Position numbers and translations under genes: made by a program. Shown here in pieces: positions 23,531-35,829 of a stretch of DNA of 64,000 bases. Within the stretch, counting starts at the first letter, position 1; each line of letters starts with the position of its first letter. The notes under the pieces are model-generated. The model was not told the DNA's origin, did no database searches, and worked only from the letters and a program-made list of their open reading frames with translations. Source of the DNA: Thalassia testudinum (Eukaryota > Streptophyta > Magnoliopsida > Alismatales > Hydrocharitaceae); the NCBI GenBank assembly GCA_037157565.1, contig JAZHRO010000003.1, positions 68,264,501-68,328,500 on the forward strand, given 5' to 3'.

Positions 23531-23911
23531 TTTTAAGGCAATTAACAAATTCGAGGATTGTGGATTTATAGAGGAACTTGAGGAAGACAACTTGAATATT
23601 GAAACATGTATGGCAATTTTTGCAATCGAAAGTTGCTCCTGTTGTGATGGATCTGACCTGCAACCCTCTGTGGCAAACCTGCCACATTCTGAAGGGGTTA
23701 TTGATTTTGTTCACTTTCAACCTATTCCTCTTGATGAATCTTCATCAGCATCATCCTTACCTTCCATCCTAAACTTGCCCCAGCTTGAATTGAAACCATT
23801 GCTTGAGAGTTTGAAATATCAGTTTTTGGGACCTCGAAAGACACTCCTTATGATTATCACTGCTAGATTAAATAAGGAGCAGGAGATTAAATTAATCAAG
23901 GTCCTAAAGTA
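23531..23911 (+). pseudogene. pol: C pol: protease-RT linker after A2
   Basis: One open stretch continues the C pol reading: IFKAINKFEDCGFIEEL, a Cys/Ser segment, then LPQLELKPLLESLKYQFLG, the conserved block that precedes RT in Athila pol. It ends at TAA 23910-23912. It rejoins the protease half at 20584 once A2 is removed. Confidence 0.8.
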
Positions 23912-24269
23912 ACATAAGGAGGTAATTGGTTGGACCATTCATGACCTTAGGTAGATCGAGCCATCTTACTGCAATCATAGAGTATTCTTGGAAGATGAAT
24001 CCCGCCCTTCTTGCCAAATGCAAAGGAGATTAAACCCTAATATGTGAGAAGTGGTCAAGAAGGAAATTATTAAGTGGCTCGGTGTAGGAATCATTTATCC
24101 AATCTGTGATAGTCCTTGGGTAAGTCCTGTATAAATTGTTCCCAAGAAAATCGAGATTACCGTTGTGATTAACGAGAAAGGAAAATCTATCACAACTCAT
24201 TCAGCTTCCTCTTGGAGGGTTTCTATCGATTACAGGAAGCTGAACACAACCATGAACAAGGATCATTTC
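23912..24269 (+). pseudogene. pol: C reverse transcriptase, N-terminal part (interrupted by A3)
   Basis: Successive frames show VVKKEIIKWLGVGIIYPI, SPWVSPV.IVPKKIEITVV and WRVSIDYRKLNTTMNKDHF, the fingers and first palm motifs of Athila RT (the VPKK and DYRKLN motifs are diagnostic). TAG and TAA stops occur near 23953, 24043 and 24132. A3 enters after 24269 with duplication ATTTC, and RT resumes with PLPFID at 31881. Confidence 0.88.
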
Positions 24270-25954
24270 TGATGTAAACATGTTTACATTGCATAAGATG
24301 TCCATTTATGCATGTTCTTAAGCATAAAATTGCATTGCATACTATAAATATTGCATAGCATGCATCATCATGTGTTTAGATTAGTTTGAATAAAATGGAG
24401 GTTAATTATCTCCTTTTATGTTCAGGGATAGGGCAAATCTTTTATCGGGGCCTCCGATCGAAGATCCAACCATACAGATGTGATCCGGGTGACTATTGGA
24501 GTTCAACGACTCCAAGATCGCCCTAATCAGACATCTGTAGCATCAGATGGAGATAGGGGAACCCTAGAAGATCAATGGCCAACATGGTGGGAATTTTCAC
24601 ATCAAATGACAAATCCGACCACACTGATGGATTCGAATCAACGATCGCAGCCTAACGACATGAAAATCGACTCAATCCGACAACCGTGGCACCATCTACA
24701 TCATCCAGAAGATGGACAACCAAGATGGCGCCATGTGGCACCATCTCGGCCACCCAATCGACTGCGCTCAACTTCTGAAGCCGCACCTGAAGAGCTACCT
24801 TGACCGTTGGATCTCAATCCAACGGTCCTGATCGTATGTGCATGAAAACACCTTTGCGACATAAACGTCGTTGTAGCGTAGTGGGTGTACGTGCTTACAT
24901 GAGCGAGCAGCACACGATCGACTCCTTGCGAGCGGTTGCTAAGGCACGGGCGAGCGAGCTTCGTGACCGCTCATTTGCGATCGAGCAGCTGCGAGCTCTC
25001 GATAGAGCCCACATGCTATTGCACACACGTGCCTCACATGAGCTCGCACGTGAGCGTGGTGCGCAGAGGAGGCGGGCGAAGGGGCGAGTTAAGCCGTCCG
25101 ATCTCACGATCGGGCAGCTAGGATCGGCTAAACGTGGGAAGGCATTGAGCACAGTGAAGATGGGCAGGTGGCCCACTACGCCCACGATGGGGCTTTAGCG
25201 ATGGTTTTATCCGTCACTAAAGACCCCTTATTTAATGTTTTGAGATTTAAAAGACCAATTTGCCCTCATTCCTTGCAACTATAAAAGGAGACCCCCTCCA
25301 CAAGAAATTCTCATCCCTTCCTTCTCTTCTCTCCCACTGCAAAGCTCAAGAGAAGCTTGTCCCACACCTAGGATGCTTCTCGCGTGATAAAGTCAAATTT
25401 TCGTCCCCCTTTTGGAAGCGGATCCTACGACGACGACGACGCGCTGCCCCGTTCCCATTCTTCTCGCTTCATCCTCCTTCTTTCTACTCCATTCCCCATC
25501 TTCCAGGCGTCGTCCCGTCCGGCTCGTCCTCCAAGCAACCATCGAGGAGGATATCTCTCTCCCCATTCTTTTTACTGCTTTCTAGGGTAGATTTACTACT
25601 TTCTAGAGTAGATTTACTGCTTTCTAGACGTAATGTTTAGTGTAATGAACAATCCTTTTGATGATAAATTCCATATACATTCTACATCTCTTTTTTATTT
25701 TTGTTTGTAATATTCTCTCTCTCTCTCTTATTCTCTCTCTTTCTCCTATTTATTGTAAATAGTTTGATAGTCTACTTCATGACAAATAAAACAAACGTGT
25801 ATTTTTAAATCAAACATCCGCCTCCTTGAGTTCAACCTGAGATTTCTATTCCGATATAAATTTTATTTGTTGAACACAAGTTCTTCGCTTTCAAACTACA
25901 ACGACAGGTTTTTCAAAACCAAATACATTAGCATAGCAACTCGTACCTTCAACA
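24270..25954 (+). repeat. A3 5' LTR
   Basis: It begins TGATGTAAACATGTTTACA, where TGTAAACATGTTTACA (24273-24288) is a perfect 16-bp palindrome. It ends TTCAACA. The foldback TTTAGCGATGG.. is near 25195 and TATAAAA at 25280-25286. Confidence 0.92.
25571..25630 (+). repeat. 21-bp tandem repeat in the A3 5' LTR
   Basis: There are two full units and a partial third of TTTACTGCTTTCTAGGGTAGA (units start at 25571, 25592 and 25613). Other A LTRs have one to three related units here, so the copy number varies among elements. Confidence 0.8.
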
Positions 25955-25957
25955 TTT

Positions 25958-26004
25958 TGGTGCCATTGTCGGGGATCAAACCTGGATCACCCGCGTTACA
26001 GGCG
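25958..26004 (+). other. A3 extended PBS: 47-nt antisense copy of tRNA-Asp
   Basis: The usual 18-nt PBS (TGGTGCCATTGTCGGGGA) continues as TCAAACCTGG, ATCACCCGCG and TTACAGGCG. Against the complement of plant tRNA-Asp(GUC) as I recall it, I count 40 of 47 matches, reaching through the T arm into the variable region and anticodon stem. The other copies (A1, A4, A5) diverge right after base 18, at GGCAACG or similar, then rejoin A3 at CTCTTTGATT. Confidence 0.85.
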
Positions 26005-27159
26005 ACACTCTTTGATTTTTTTCACGTTTTCTAACTTACGAATCATTTACCTCACTTCTCTCCTTTCTTATTGTGATTGTAGGTACTCTTTTGAAATGAG
26101 TAAAAGCGGTAGATTGGAGTAAAATGTAGTTGAAGGTTCTATAAGTTATCCCCTACCTCCCACCCATTAGTTTTCATTTCACCACTTAATAACATAAATA
26201 TCAATCAACCTAGGTGTTTTTATAAACTCTAAGGTTAGTTTTGTTTGTTTGTTTGACACCCACACCCACCCCAACCTCCACATTTAAAAAGCAAAATAAA
26301 AAAAAAATCTCACAGAGGTACACAACCTCATCTGATTTTCAAACTCAACCGGTAAGCCAATCTTTGGAGTAGGTACACATATCCAAACACATAATTGAGT
26401 AGAAATCAGATTAGGTAATCACTTGTGTGCCTAATTAAGTGGTGCAACAGGCCAATTGTTTGAGTTGATTGGGCCATACCTCTTCAATTAAAATCAACTC
26501 ATCAAGTAGCTGCCACATAGGTTCAACTATTAGGGATTTACATGGCACTCCACATTCATTTAAGCTTGAAAGGAAAACATCCTTACCTGTGCTTTCAAAA
26601 CCTGGTGTGCCAACAAAACTTGTTTGAAAATACCTAAAGTTGAATCCTAAAAGCTACTAAGCAAGATTTGAACCTTAAAATTCACCGCATCAAAAGTAAT
26701 CTTACTTGAAAACCATTGGTTGTGCACGCACACACATCAACCAATCATTAAGGGCACAACCCAGACAAAGGGCCCATCACACTCCAAAGCACATTCAAAC
26801 CTATCCCTAAATAAAACAGAGTAGACGTTGGCTTTAAGGATTCGACTCACTCTTCAGAGCCTAGAATGAGATTATTTTTTATTAGTCCATTTTCTACTAT
26901 TTAATCTGATGTCTAGATAGGGGAGTAGAATCAAACGATCATGGCTAGGGGGTACACTAGGAACCGGAGGCACAAGCCGAAGGAAGAACCTTCTCACCAG
27001 TCCCTCCTTCTAACTAGTTGGATTGAATAGACAGAAGTAGATCAAATCATTCCTTTATCTCAAGATAGGTTGTGGGAGTCTGTAGGTCTTTAGGCTAGCC
27101 CACTTAAGGACGTGTTTGATTGCTTATATTGCAGGGTGCCTTTCTTCCTCCTGTCTCTC

Positions 27160-28589
27160 ATGAATCCTTCCACATATTATATGCATTCCCGCTTTTTCCC
27201 TCATGATTTGAATTATCCTCAACATGACGATTATCCTGACTCGTACTGTAATCAACCATCAGTTAGTTGGGATAACTCGGATTGGGGATACAGTTTCGGA
27301 CCTCCGTGTTTAGGGTCTAACCCTGAACACTTTGATTCTGATTTCTATCCTTCCCAGAGCCACATCAATTATAGATCGGCACCCTTTTATGAACAACATA
27401 ATATGATCTACAATCAAGAAGGATACACTAATTCTTACCCATCCTTTGATTACATTGCCTTTAGGTCATCACCACCTTTTGAACAATCCAAAATGACCTA
27501 TTATTAGGAAGGGTATAACGAATCTCAATTCGTTAACTCCTCTACACTGATCCCAAACCCGCCCAACCCTGAACCAACTCATTTGGTTCAGGGTAACCAG
27601 GTTCAAGATAAGGTTCTGGCTAACTTCAGGAATATCATACAATCTTTAGAAGTTCATCCAATACCCTACATTGAGAGATTAGAGCCTCTGATTGCAATGA
27701 TTAATGATTTGAACAAATATTTGTTGTATTGGCTCCAGAATGTTAAGGATAAGAACTCGGGTGAGTTTCTACTTGGGAAGTTAGTGAAATTGAGGATGAG
27801 ATTTGTGGTTGCTTTGGTTCAATCTTGGGATGATTCCCAGGATGAACTTCTTTTAGGAAAGCCAATGTCAGAACCCACTCAGGCACCTGTTGAGGGGGAC
27901 ACTTGTTACGAGGCTAACAAGTTTGAATTAGAGCAACCAATTAAGGATGATCTGATTTCTTCACCTGAAATCCTTGAGTCGGGGTACGAGGAAATGTATG
28001 TCTCCATGGACCAGAAAGTGATGGATGATTTTGAGACATATATTAATACAAATTTCGATTTCTTTGATTCTGATGGTGATGATTCAATTTGCGAAGTCTC
28101 ACGCGAGTTTACAGAATACGATTCCTGTGAGACGATTGGGCCAGAGGATCTAATAGATCATTTGATAGACCAATAATTAAGGAAACTAATCTTATTAGGG
28201 CTCACATTACGGATCCAGAATCACATTTTCCGGTGGATTCAATCAAATGCCCTAATTGTCAATTACACCCCATTGAGCTTATCGATGATTCTGTTTTTGA
28301 GATAACTAGACCCAAGTCAATTCTGATTTAGCCACATCTTTTAGACTCGGAGATTTTAGACGGGGTGGTTAATATTCAAGAGGTCCCAGAATTTGACATT
28401 CTGAATGAGGAGGATAGGAGCTAGGAAATTTTGATTTGGGAAGCAAATTCTGGAGGAAAGAGAAGACTGAGTCAAAGGGTTCCAATTAAACTGAAACCAT
28501 CAAACCAAGACCCTTACGACATTTGTTCTGAGGATGTCCAACCCAAGCACACATTCATTGATTATCCTTTCGAATTCTCTGTAACCTGA
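27160..28589 (+). pseudogene. Family-A conserved ORF (unknown product), A3 copy
   Basis: It has the same start (MNPSTYYMHS) after TATTGCAGG and the same order as A1: Tyr/Pro/Ser-rich N-terminus, helical centre (about 27600-27800) and acidic C-terminal half. In-frame TAG near 27506 replaces a Gln codon. A one-base loss near 28147 shifts the frame, and further TAG codons appear near 28328 and 28423. It ends at the TGA also used by A1. A3 shows that the ORF was intact in a common ancestor, since its lesions differ from those of A1. Confidence 0.7.
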
Positions 28590-30207
28590 CACTTTGGTCT
28601 TATGTTGCATCCTCATAAATCGCAAGCCTGACCCCACGTGCATACTGGTTTTAGGTTTTGGGTAATTTTTATCCAGAACCTTAGATATTCTCGATTATGG
28701 GGTATGGGTCTACACCACAATCTGTGGACATCTGCTGCCAGGTCCAAGGTTTCATCCTTTTATTCTAATTCTGACCTACACTTGTGAATTCTTTATTTCT
28801 CTTCTTTGTATAGTGTGCCTAGCTGAAGGCACTAAATTCAACACGTATACAGTTCTTTTTAGTTTTTATCTCGGAGCAGACCTAACATTCATGCAATTCA
28901 AGTGCTTTCTGTTCTATTCCACTCTGTTTTATGTCTTTTTAATATAATGAGGTCATTGCATTAGATAGACATGGGGGGGTGGATATTCATCTCTGAATTT
29001 ATTCTTCAGCTTCGTAGATTTGTTTTATTTTTTTAATTTATTTATATTAAAAAAAATTGAAATTAGGAAAGAGAACTTGGGTTTAAGAAAATTTTCAATC
29101 TTGGGAAATATTACATTATGACCTGAACACAAAGACCCTTCAGGTCTTCAGTCTTAATTAGCCTATGTATCCATTAAAATGTGGATTTATTTTTCGAGTC
29201 CTTGCCAACCTGAATTCTATTTTAATTTGAGTAAATAAGTTTGGGTGATAAGTACACGACTTATCAACCCGTCCTCTGATTTGAGGGAACTTTAAGCCTA
29301 AAGCATCTACACACTTCCTTTTCACTAACTCGTTAATCGGTGGTTTTAATGGAAATTGGGTAGCTAATGAACCTTCTAGGGTGATATGGCTGGCAAGCTA
29401 TCGTGGGTAACAGCCCAAAGGTGGGTTGTTCAGATCCCAGTCAAAGGACCTTTCTCTTTTTGCTACCTTTAGGTAAAACCTAGACCAAGGAAGCCACCTA
29501 CTTAAAAAAAGAGTCGAAAAGAAAAGAAAAGAAAAAAAAAGGAGAAAAGAAAAAAAAGAAATAAGCCACACTTTGCAGCACGAGTATGGCTGGCAAGTTG
29601 TCGGTGGTAACAGCTCATTGATCGGTTGTCCAAAACCTAGCACAATAAATGCGCTGAAAATTCCTAAAACACTTAGGAAGAAGCAGAGAAGTAGAATAAA
29701 CCAGGGAGATATACACTGGATTCACCCTTGTGTTTACCTTGTAAAAATAAAAGTAGAGAGAAAGCTACCAGTTGTAAAGATACACCTTTAGGCAGAATTC
29801 TCCTCTTAAGGTCACCTAGAGGCGTAGAAATTCGTAGTCCGTTTCTACTGTCGGTCAATGAGTCTATCACATTCACAATAGGATGCTTAGAACTTAGGGT
29901 TCTCATCAAATCTTGAGTAAGTTGAATGGTCGTAGAAAGCCACTCCTAAACCCTAAAACTCAAAAATCCAAAAAAATGAAAAAGAAGAAAAAGAGAAAAA
30001 GAAAATTTTCTTTGAATAAGGCGAGGGCTTGAGGCGGTCTGCATTTTGGCAGATACCTAGGCACTGTTCTATCTTTGAAAGTTCAAATCCTAAGTAGACA
30101 TTTTCTTAATGATTCAAAATAACTCAAGCCCAAATAATCCAACCTGATTCTTTTATAAATAGCATAAAGTTTTTGCTCGGGACTACCAAAAGATAGGCAT
30201 AGGGGTG

Positions 30208-31875
30208 TCATGTAAACATATTTACATTGCATAAGATGTCTATTTATGCATTTTCTTAAGCATAAAATTGCATTGCATACTATAAATATTGCATAGCGTG
30301 CATCATCTTGCATTTAGATTAGTTTGAATAAAATGGAGGTTAATTATCTCCTTTTATGTTCAGGGATAGGGCAAACCTTTTATCGGGGCCTCGAATCGAA
30401 GACCCAACCATACAGATGTGATTAGGGTGACGGTTGAAGTTCAATGACTCCAAGATCGCCCTAATCAGACATCTGTAGCATCAGATGGAGATCGGGGAAC
30501 CCTAGAAGATCAAGGGCCAAGATGGTGGTAATTTGCACTTCAAATGACAAATCTGACCGCACGGATGGATTCGGATTGACGATCGCAACCTAACGACGTG
30601 AAAATCGACTCAATCCGACAACCATGGCACCATCTACATCATCCAGAAGATGGACAGCCAAGATGACGCCATGTGGCACCATCTCGATCGCCCAATCGAC
30701 CGCGCTCAACTTCTAAAGCCGCACCTGAAGAACTGCCTTGGCCGTTGGATCTCAATCCAATGGTCCTGATCACACGCGCATGAAAACATTTTCGTGACAT
30801 AAACGCCACTGTAGCGCAACGGGTGTACGTACTTACACGAGCGAGCGGCGCGCAATCAACTCCTTGCAAGAGGTTGCTGGGCATGGGTGAGTGGGCTTTG
30901 TGACCGCTCGATCGCGATCGAGTGGCTGCGGGTGCTCGATAGTGTCCACACGCTATTGCACACCCGTGCCTCACACGAGATTGCATGCGAGCGTTGCGTG
31001 TAGAGGAGGCGGGCAGAGGGACAAGTTAAGCTGTTTGATCTCACGATTGGACGGCTAGGATCGGCTAAACGTGGGAAGGTGTTGAGCATGTGAAAGATGG
31101 GCGGACGGCCCACTACACCCACGATGGGGCTTTAGCATCGGTTTTATCCGTCACTAAAGACCCCTTATTTAATGTTTTGAGATTTAGAAGGCCAATTTGC
31201 CCTCATTCCTTGCAACTATAAAAGGAGACCCCCTCCACATGAAATTCTCATCCCTTCCTTCTCTTCTCTCCCTCTCCAAAGCTCAAGAGAAGCTTGTCCC
31301 ACACCCGGGATGCTTCTCGAGAGATAAAGTTAAATTTTCGTTCCTCTTTCAGAAGCGGATCCCACGACGACGACGACGTGCTGGCCCGTTCCCATTCTTC
31401 CTGCTTCGTCCTCCTTCTTCCTACTCCGTTCCCCTTCTTCCAAGCGTCGTCCCGTCTGGCTCATCCTCCAAGCGATCATCGAGGAGGATATCTCTCTCCC
31501 CATTCTTTTTGCTTCTTTCTAGAGTAGATTTACTGCTTTCTAGTGTAATCATTTTCCCGCTTTCAAGTCTAATGTTTAATGTAATGAACAATCTTTTTGG
31601 TGATAAATTCCATGTACATTCTACATCTCTTTTTGGTTTTTGTTTGTAATATTCTCTCTCTTTGTCCTATTTATTGTAGATAGTTAGATAGTCTACTTCG
31701 TGACAAATGAAACAAATGCGTATTTTTAAATCAAATGTCTGCCTCCTTGAGTTCGACCCGGGATTTCTATTCTGGTATAAATTTTATTTGTTGAACACGA
31801 GTTCTTCGCTTTTGAACTACAATGATAGGTTTTTCAAAACCAAATACATTAGCGAAGCAACTCGTAGCTTCAATA
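30208..31875 (+). repeat. A3 3' LTR
   Basis: It starts TCATGTAAAC (TG changed to TC) and ends TTCAATA. The foldback is partly decayed near 31131-31158; TATAAAA is at 31217-31223. It pairs with 24270-25954. Confidence 0.92.
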
Positions 31876-31880
31876 ATTTC

Positions 31881-32277
31881 CCTTTGCCCTTCATCGATAT
31901 AATCTTTGAAAGGCTAGCTGGGAAAAGTACTTTTGTTTCCTAGATGGTTATTCGGGATACAATCAAGTCTCTATCCATCCTGAGGTCTAGGAAAAGATGA
32001 CTTTCACCTGCCCTATGGAACCTTTGATTTCCGTAGGATGCCATTCGGCTTATGCAATGCACCTGCGACTTTCCACAGGTGTATGCTAGCCATATTCCCT
32101 GACATGGTGGGAGAGTTTATGGAAGTCTTCATGGATGACTTCTCTATTTTCGAAGAATCATTTGATTCTTGCCTAACTAATCCTGAAATGATCCTTAAGC
32201 TATGAGTTAAAACAAGACTGGTCCTTACCTAGGAAAAGAGTCATTTCATGACACAAGAAGGCATCGTCTTGGGTCAT
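31881..32277 (+). pseudogene. pol: C reverse transcriptase, palm region (interrupted by D)
   Basis: RT resumes after A3 with PLPFIDIIFERLAGKS. It then shifts frame to read FLDGYSGYNQ, FTCPYGTFDFRRMPFGLCNAPATFHRC and MEVFMDDFSIF. The catalytic FMDD is at about 32128-32139. Stops near 31938 and 32204 and several frameshifts break it. The block VLGH at the end (about 32268-32277) is split by solo LTR D. Confidence 0.9.
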
Positions 32278-33955
32278 TGACTGGTCGATCTTTCGCTTTT
32301 AAGTCGTTTGTAGTTTAATGTGGTGGAAAAATCGACTAATTAATTTTTAACAAGAAATAACCACTCACAGAGGAGCGGGTCGTATCCACAAGGAGGCAAT
32401 AACGTATTAAAATTCGCGCCACATAAAAATGTCTCTTCTTAGTCAATTTGGACAAGAACCAAGCCAAGATTGCCTTTAGATTAAGGTTTAAGCAAGAAAC
32501 AATGCTGAAATGGCAATTATGAGAAACTATAGGATATTTTCCGCAATGTAGAGTTAATAAAATATGATTAAAATTTGGCAATGGCAGAAAATGTAAATTT
32601 TAATTGAAGGTTTCCTGTAGCAAAACAGGGGAATTTTTCCCCGTTGTCTTGCGCGACGAGGAGCCGATGACCGGGCGCGGGAAGCTCGGAGGAGGTCCCT
32701 TGGACCAAGAGCTTCGAATCGGTGGTGGCGGCGAGTCGCGCGGCGGCCGGAGGAGGTCGGACGAGCTCCGGTGAAGGTGCTGTAGCCGGTGAGCTCGCAC
32801 GGCTATTGGCGTGAGATCTGCTCTCACGCTGTTGCTGACGGCTCTGCAGGCGCGGGAGGACGGGTCTGCAGGTGGTTGAGCAGGTGCGGCTACAGTTGGC
32901 AGGGATGCGCAAGCTGCAGCAAGCGCGGGAGGGGGGCGCTGCTGGCGGTTCTGCAGGCGCGGGGGTGAACAGCGTGGATTGCAGGCGCTGTTGGAGTTCT
33001 GCAGGCGTGGTTGCTGCTGCAGGCGCGGGAGGTGGGTGCTGCAGGCTGAGGAGTGCGTGCGCTGTCTAGAGGGCATGGAGATGGCGAAGGCTGATGGTGG
33101 GAGCGGTTGCGCTGGAGGCTGGTGGGTGACGCTGCAGGCGTGGGCGCGCACGGATGAAGGCGTAGGCGTGGGGGTGGTGGTGCGGGCGTGAACGGTGAGA
33201 TGGGCGGATGTGGCTGTGCGGGTGCGGGTGATCGCAGGTGAGCGGGTAGCTTCAGACGTCTGGGAAATTCCCCAGACGTCTTAAGTGAATGAGAAGGTGA
33301 TTGCAATGACGGTGGTTGCGGCGGTGGTGGTTGGTGACGACGGCGAGGGAGTTGCACGCTAAGGTGCTCACGGTAATGCGGGCGAGCTCCGGATGGCGGT
33401 GTGGCATGTCACACCACACGCCCACGGTGGTGGAGACTCGCCGCCACGATAGAGGCGGGCAGTGTGGAGTGGAAGAGAGAGGTTCTCTCTGCATAGTGGT
33501 GGGTCAGTGGCGGAGGCCTCCCGAGCTCGGCTGCCTCCCTCCTTTTGTAGTGGCCTGCACAAGTTTGAAATCAGCCGCCCGACCAGATCCACCACATCCG
33601 CTCCCCCTTGAATGGCTTCTTCACTACAGTAGCCGGGCGTTGGAGCGGCAGCCAGCCGTTCTGAAAGAAGAAGAATAAAGAAAATAATGTTAAAATATTA
33701 GGGTTATTTATGTACAGACCCTCAACTTCTATGTTAATGAAAATAATGTACCTAATTGGTTATCTAATTAGATAAATGCCATTCTAAACTAATTCTAAAT
33801 GTACTTAAAGTATGAATGCAATGCATGGATTATGTAATTAAATTAAAACTATGAATTAATCTATTTACATCCTAATTTATACTAAATAAATGTTAGAATT
33901 AACCTAATGTGTAGGCACTTAAATAGTTAAATAGCCCACAACTATGGGCTAATCA
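32278..33955 (-). repeat. D: solo LTR of another gypsy family, inserted in C RT
   Basis: It is bounded by TG..CA (TGACTGGTC.. and ..GGCTAATCA), with a perfect target duplication GTCAT at 32273-32277 and 33956-33960. Read on the minus strand, it starts TGATTAGCCCATAG with a foldback AGCCCA..TGGGCT. Towards its end comes CCTCCTTGTGGATACGACCC, a block typical of the 3' part of plant Tat/Ogre-type LTRs. There is no internal region, so it is a solo LTR. Its centre (about 32640-33560) is GC-rich with repeated CTGCAGGCG motifs. The long Pro/Ala-rich frames there follow base composition and are not convincing genes. Confidence 0.8.
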
Positions 33956-33960
33956 GTCAT

Positions 33961-34145
33961 GTAATCTCTGAACGGGGAATCAAAGTTGACAAAGCTAACG
34001 TTGATTCAATCTCTAAACTTCCTCCTCCCACATCTGTCAAACAAATTCAATCATTTTTTGGTCATGTGGGATTGTATAGGAGGTTCATTAAGGACTTCTC
34101 TAATGTTGCTCAACCTCTAAGTAACCTTCTCACCAATGATATGCC
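33961..34145 (+). pseudogene. pol: C reverse transcriptase, C-terminal part
   Basis: It continues directly from VLGH before D: VISERGIKVDKANVDSISKL, then PPPTSVKQIQSFFGHVGLY and RRFIKDFSNVAQPLSNLL. These are the RT thumb and connection motifs of Athila pol, and this part has no stop. Confidence 0.9.
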
Positions 34146-34757
34146 ATTTGATTTCAATGAATCATTCCGTAAGGTATTTGATTTTCTTAAAATGGCAGTC
34201 ACTTGTGCTCTGGTGTTGCAACCACCAACTTGGACAACCCCATTTAAGGTCATGACCGATGCTTCTGATTACACAGTCGGGGCTATTTTGGGTCGAAAGA
34301 TTGACAAGAAATCCTCTGTCATCTACTACGGTAGCAAAACTCTAGATGAGGCCCAGAGGAATTACACTGTTATTGAGATGGAATTGCTAGCTGTAGTATT
34401 TTCTTTGGAGAAATTCAGAGCTTATCTCCTAGGGTCTCATGTCATAGTATATACCAACCACTCAGCCTTGAGACATCTCTTGGCCAAAAAGGATGCCAAA
34501 CCCCAGCATATTCAATGGATTCGTCTACTTCAAGAATTCGAACTTGAAATCAAAGATAAATCTGGGGCACAGAATGTGGTGGTGGATCATCTTTCGAGAC
34601 TTTTAAGTGATTCTTCTCGTCTAGATATTCTGACTGCTGATACTTTTTTGAACGAGACTATCCTTGCAGTTTCAGGCATCCAAACCTTGTGGTTTACTGA
34701 TATTGTAAATTATTTGGCCATTGTACAAATCCCTCAGGAATGGACCAAGCAACAATG
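34146..34757 (+). pseudogene. pol: C RNase H domain
   Basis: RNase H would remove the RNA strand during reverse transcription. The piece is open and carries VMTDASDYTVGAILGR (first catalytic Asp), VIYYGSKTLDEAQRNYTVIE (Glu-containing helix), VYTNHSALRHLL (the second catalytic Asp, normally YTDH, is Asn here), and VVDHLSRLL at the end. Substitution of that Asp suggests the domain had lost activity even though the frame is open. The ORF ends at TGA 34756-34758. Confidence 0.88.
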
Positions 34758-34785
34758 ATACACTCAAATCTGTGGCCAAATATTA

Positions 34786-35829
34786 CTTCTAGGAGGACCT
34801 TGCACTATACCACATCGGCACTGATCAGTTTATTTGCTGATGTGTTTTAGAGAATCAATTCAAAAGTATACTCAAGTTCTGCCACACATCTACATGTGGT
34901 GGACATTTCTCTGGGAAAAAGATGGCTGCAAAGATTTTGCAATATGGATTCTATTGGTCGTCGTTATTCAAGGATGCCCAAAAATTCTCGAGGTCATGTT
35001 CGTGATGCCAGGCACTTGGGAGCATAACCAAGAGAGACATGACTCCTCTAAACCCGATTCTTCCCATCGAAATCTTCGACGTTTGGGGCATCGATTTATG
35101 ATACCCTTCCTTCCTTCATTTGGACACCAGTACATTCTCATCACTATTGATTACGTGTCCAAGTGGTTCGAGGCTATTCCCACCCGAACCAATAACCACA
35201 AGGTGGTCATCCATTTCATCAAGAGAAACACCTTCAGTCAGTTCAGGATTCTCAAGACCATCATCAACGATGGTGGTACTCACTTCACTAATGCCCAGTT
35301 TCATAATTTACTGGAAAAATATGGGGTAAATCATAAAATCTTCACACCTTACCATCCCCAGACGAATAGACAGGCTGAGATCTCCAATCTGGAGATCAAG
35401 AATATTCTTTAGATGGTTAGGCTTGATCATAAAGATTGGACTCAAAAACTTGAGGACGCTCTTTGGGCTTACCGTACGGTGTACATGACACCTATTGGCA
35501 TGTCACCATTTCATCTGATGTATGGAAAGGCATGCCATTTACCTGTAGAAATTGAACATAGGGCATTCTGGGCAATCAAGCAGTGTAATCTGGATTTGAG
35601 TTTAGTCGGAAAGATCAGGAAACTCCAACTATCTGAGTTGGAGGAGCTTATAAATGATGCATACGAGAATGCCAAGATCTATAAGGCTCAGACCAAAGCT
35701 CTTCATGACCAATTGATATCTCGCAAGAGTTTTGAGCCGAAGCAGAAGGCTTGGCTCTTTGATTCTCGACTTAAGCTCTTTCTTGGCAAACTTAGGTCAA
35801 AATGGAATGACCCGTTCATCATCTATTAG
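34786..35829 (+). pseudogene. pol: C integrase (frameshifted, one stop)
   Basis: Integrase would insert the cDNA. The zinc-binding N-terminus is badly eroded (34834-34990). The block DVWGIDF lies one frame away from what follows: one base is missing near 35097, placing the first catalytic Asp out of frame. Then come ILITIDYVSKWFEAIP, INDGGTHFTNAQF (second Asp) and TPYHPQTNRQAE (catalytic Glu). After TAG at 35410 the reading continues: [19 protein letters not shown], then [18 protein letters not shown], both classic Athila C-terminal motifs, ending at TAG 35827-35829. Confidence 0.9.

Larger units (their letters stand above)
24270..31875 (+). mobile_element. A3: complete family-A element with an extended tRNA-Asp PBS
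   Basis: LTRs are 24270-25954 and 30208-31875. The duplication ATTTC is perfect (24265-24269 and 31876-31880). The 3' LTR ends are mutated (TCATGT at the start, TTCAATA at the end). The 4.25 kb internal region has the shared leader, the conserved ORF (27160-28589), the duplicated 3' motif and a polypurine tract near 30188-30207. The feature that sets it apart is a PBS that runs on into the tRNA body (25958-26004). Confidence 0.93.

Noticed and set aside
25958..26004. A tRNA-Asp gene or pseudogene
   Set aside because: Only the antisense of the 3' part is present, it begins exactly at the PBS position three bases after the LTR end, and there is no 5' half. A PBS extension explains it better.
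32600..33357. Overlapping Pro/Ala/Ser/Arg-rich frames (183 and 155 aa)
   Set aside because: Several frames are open at once because the sequence is GC-rich and repetitive (CTGCAGGCG). They sit inside solo LTR D and have no conserved motif.
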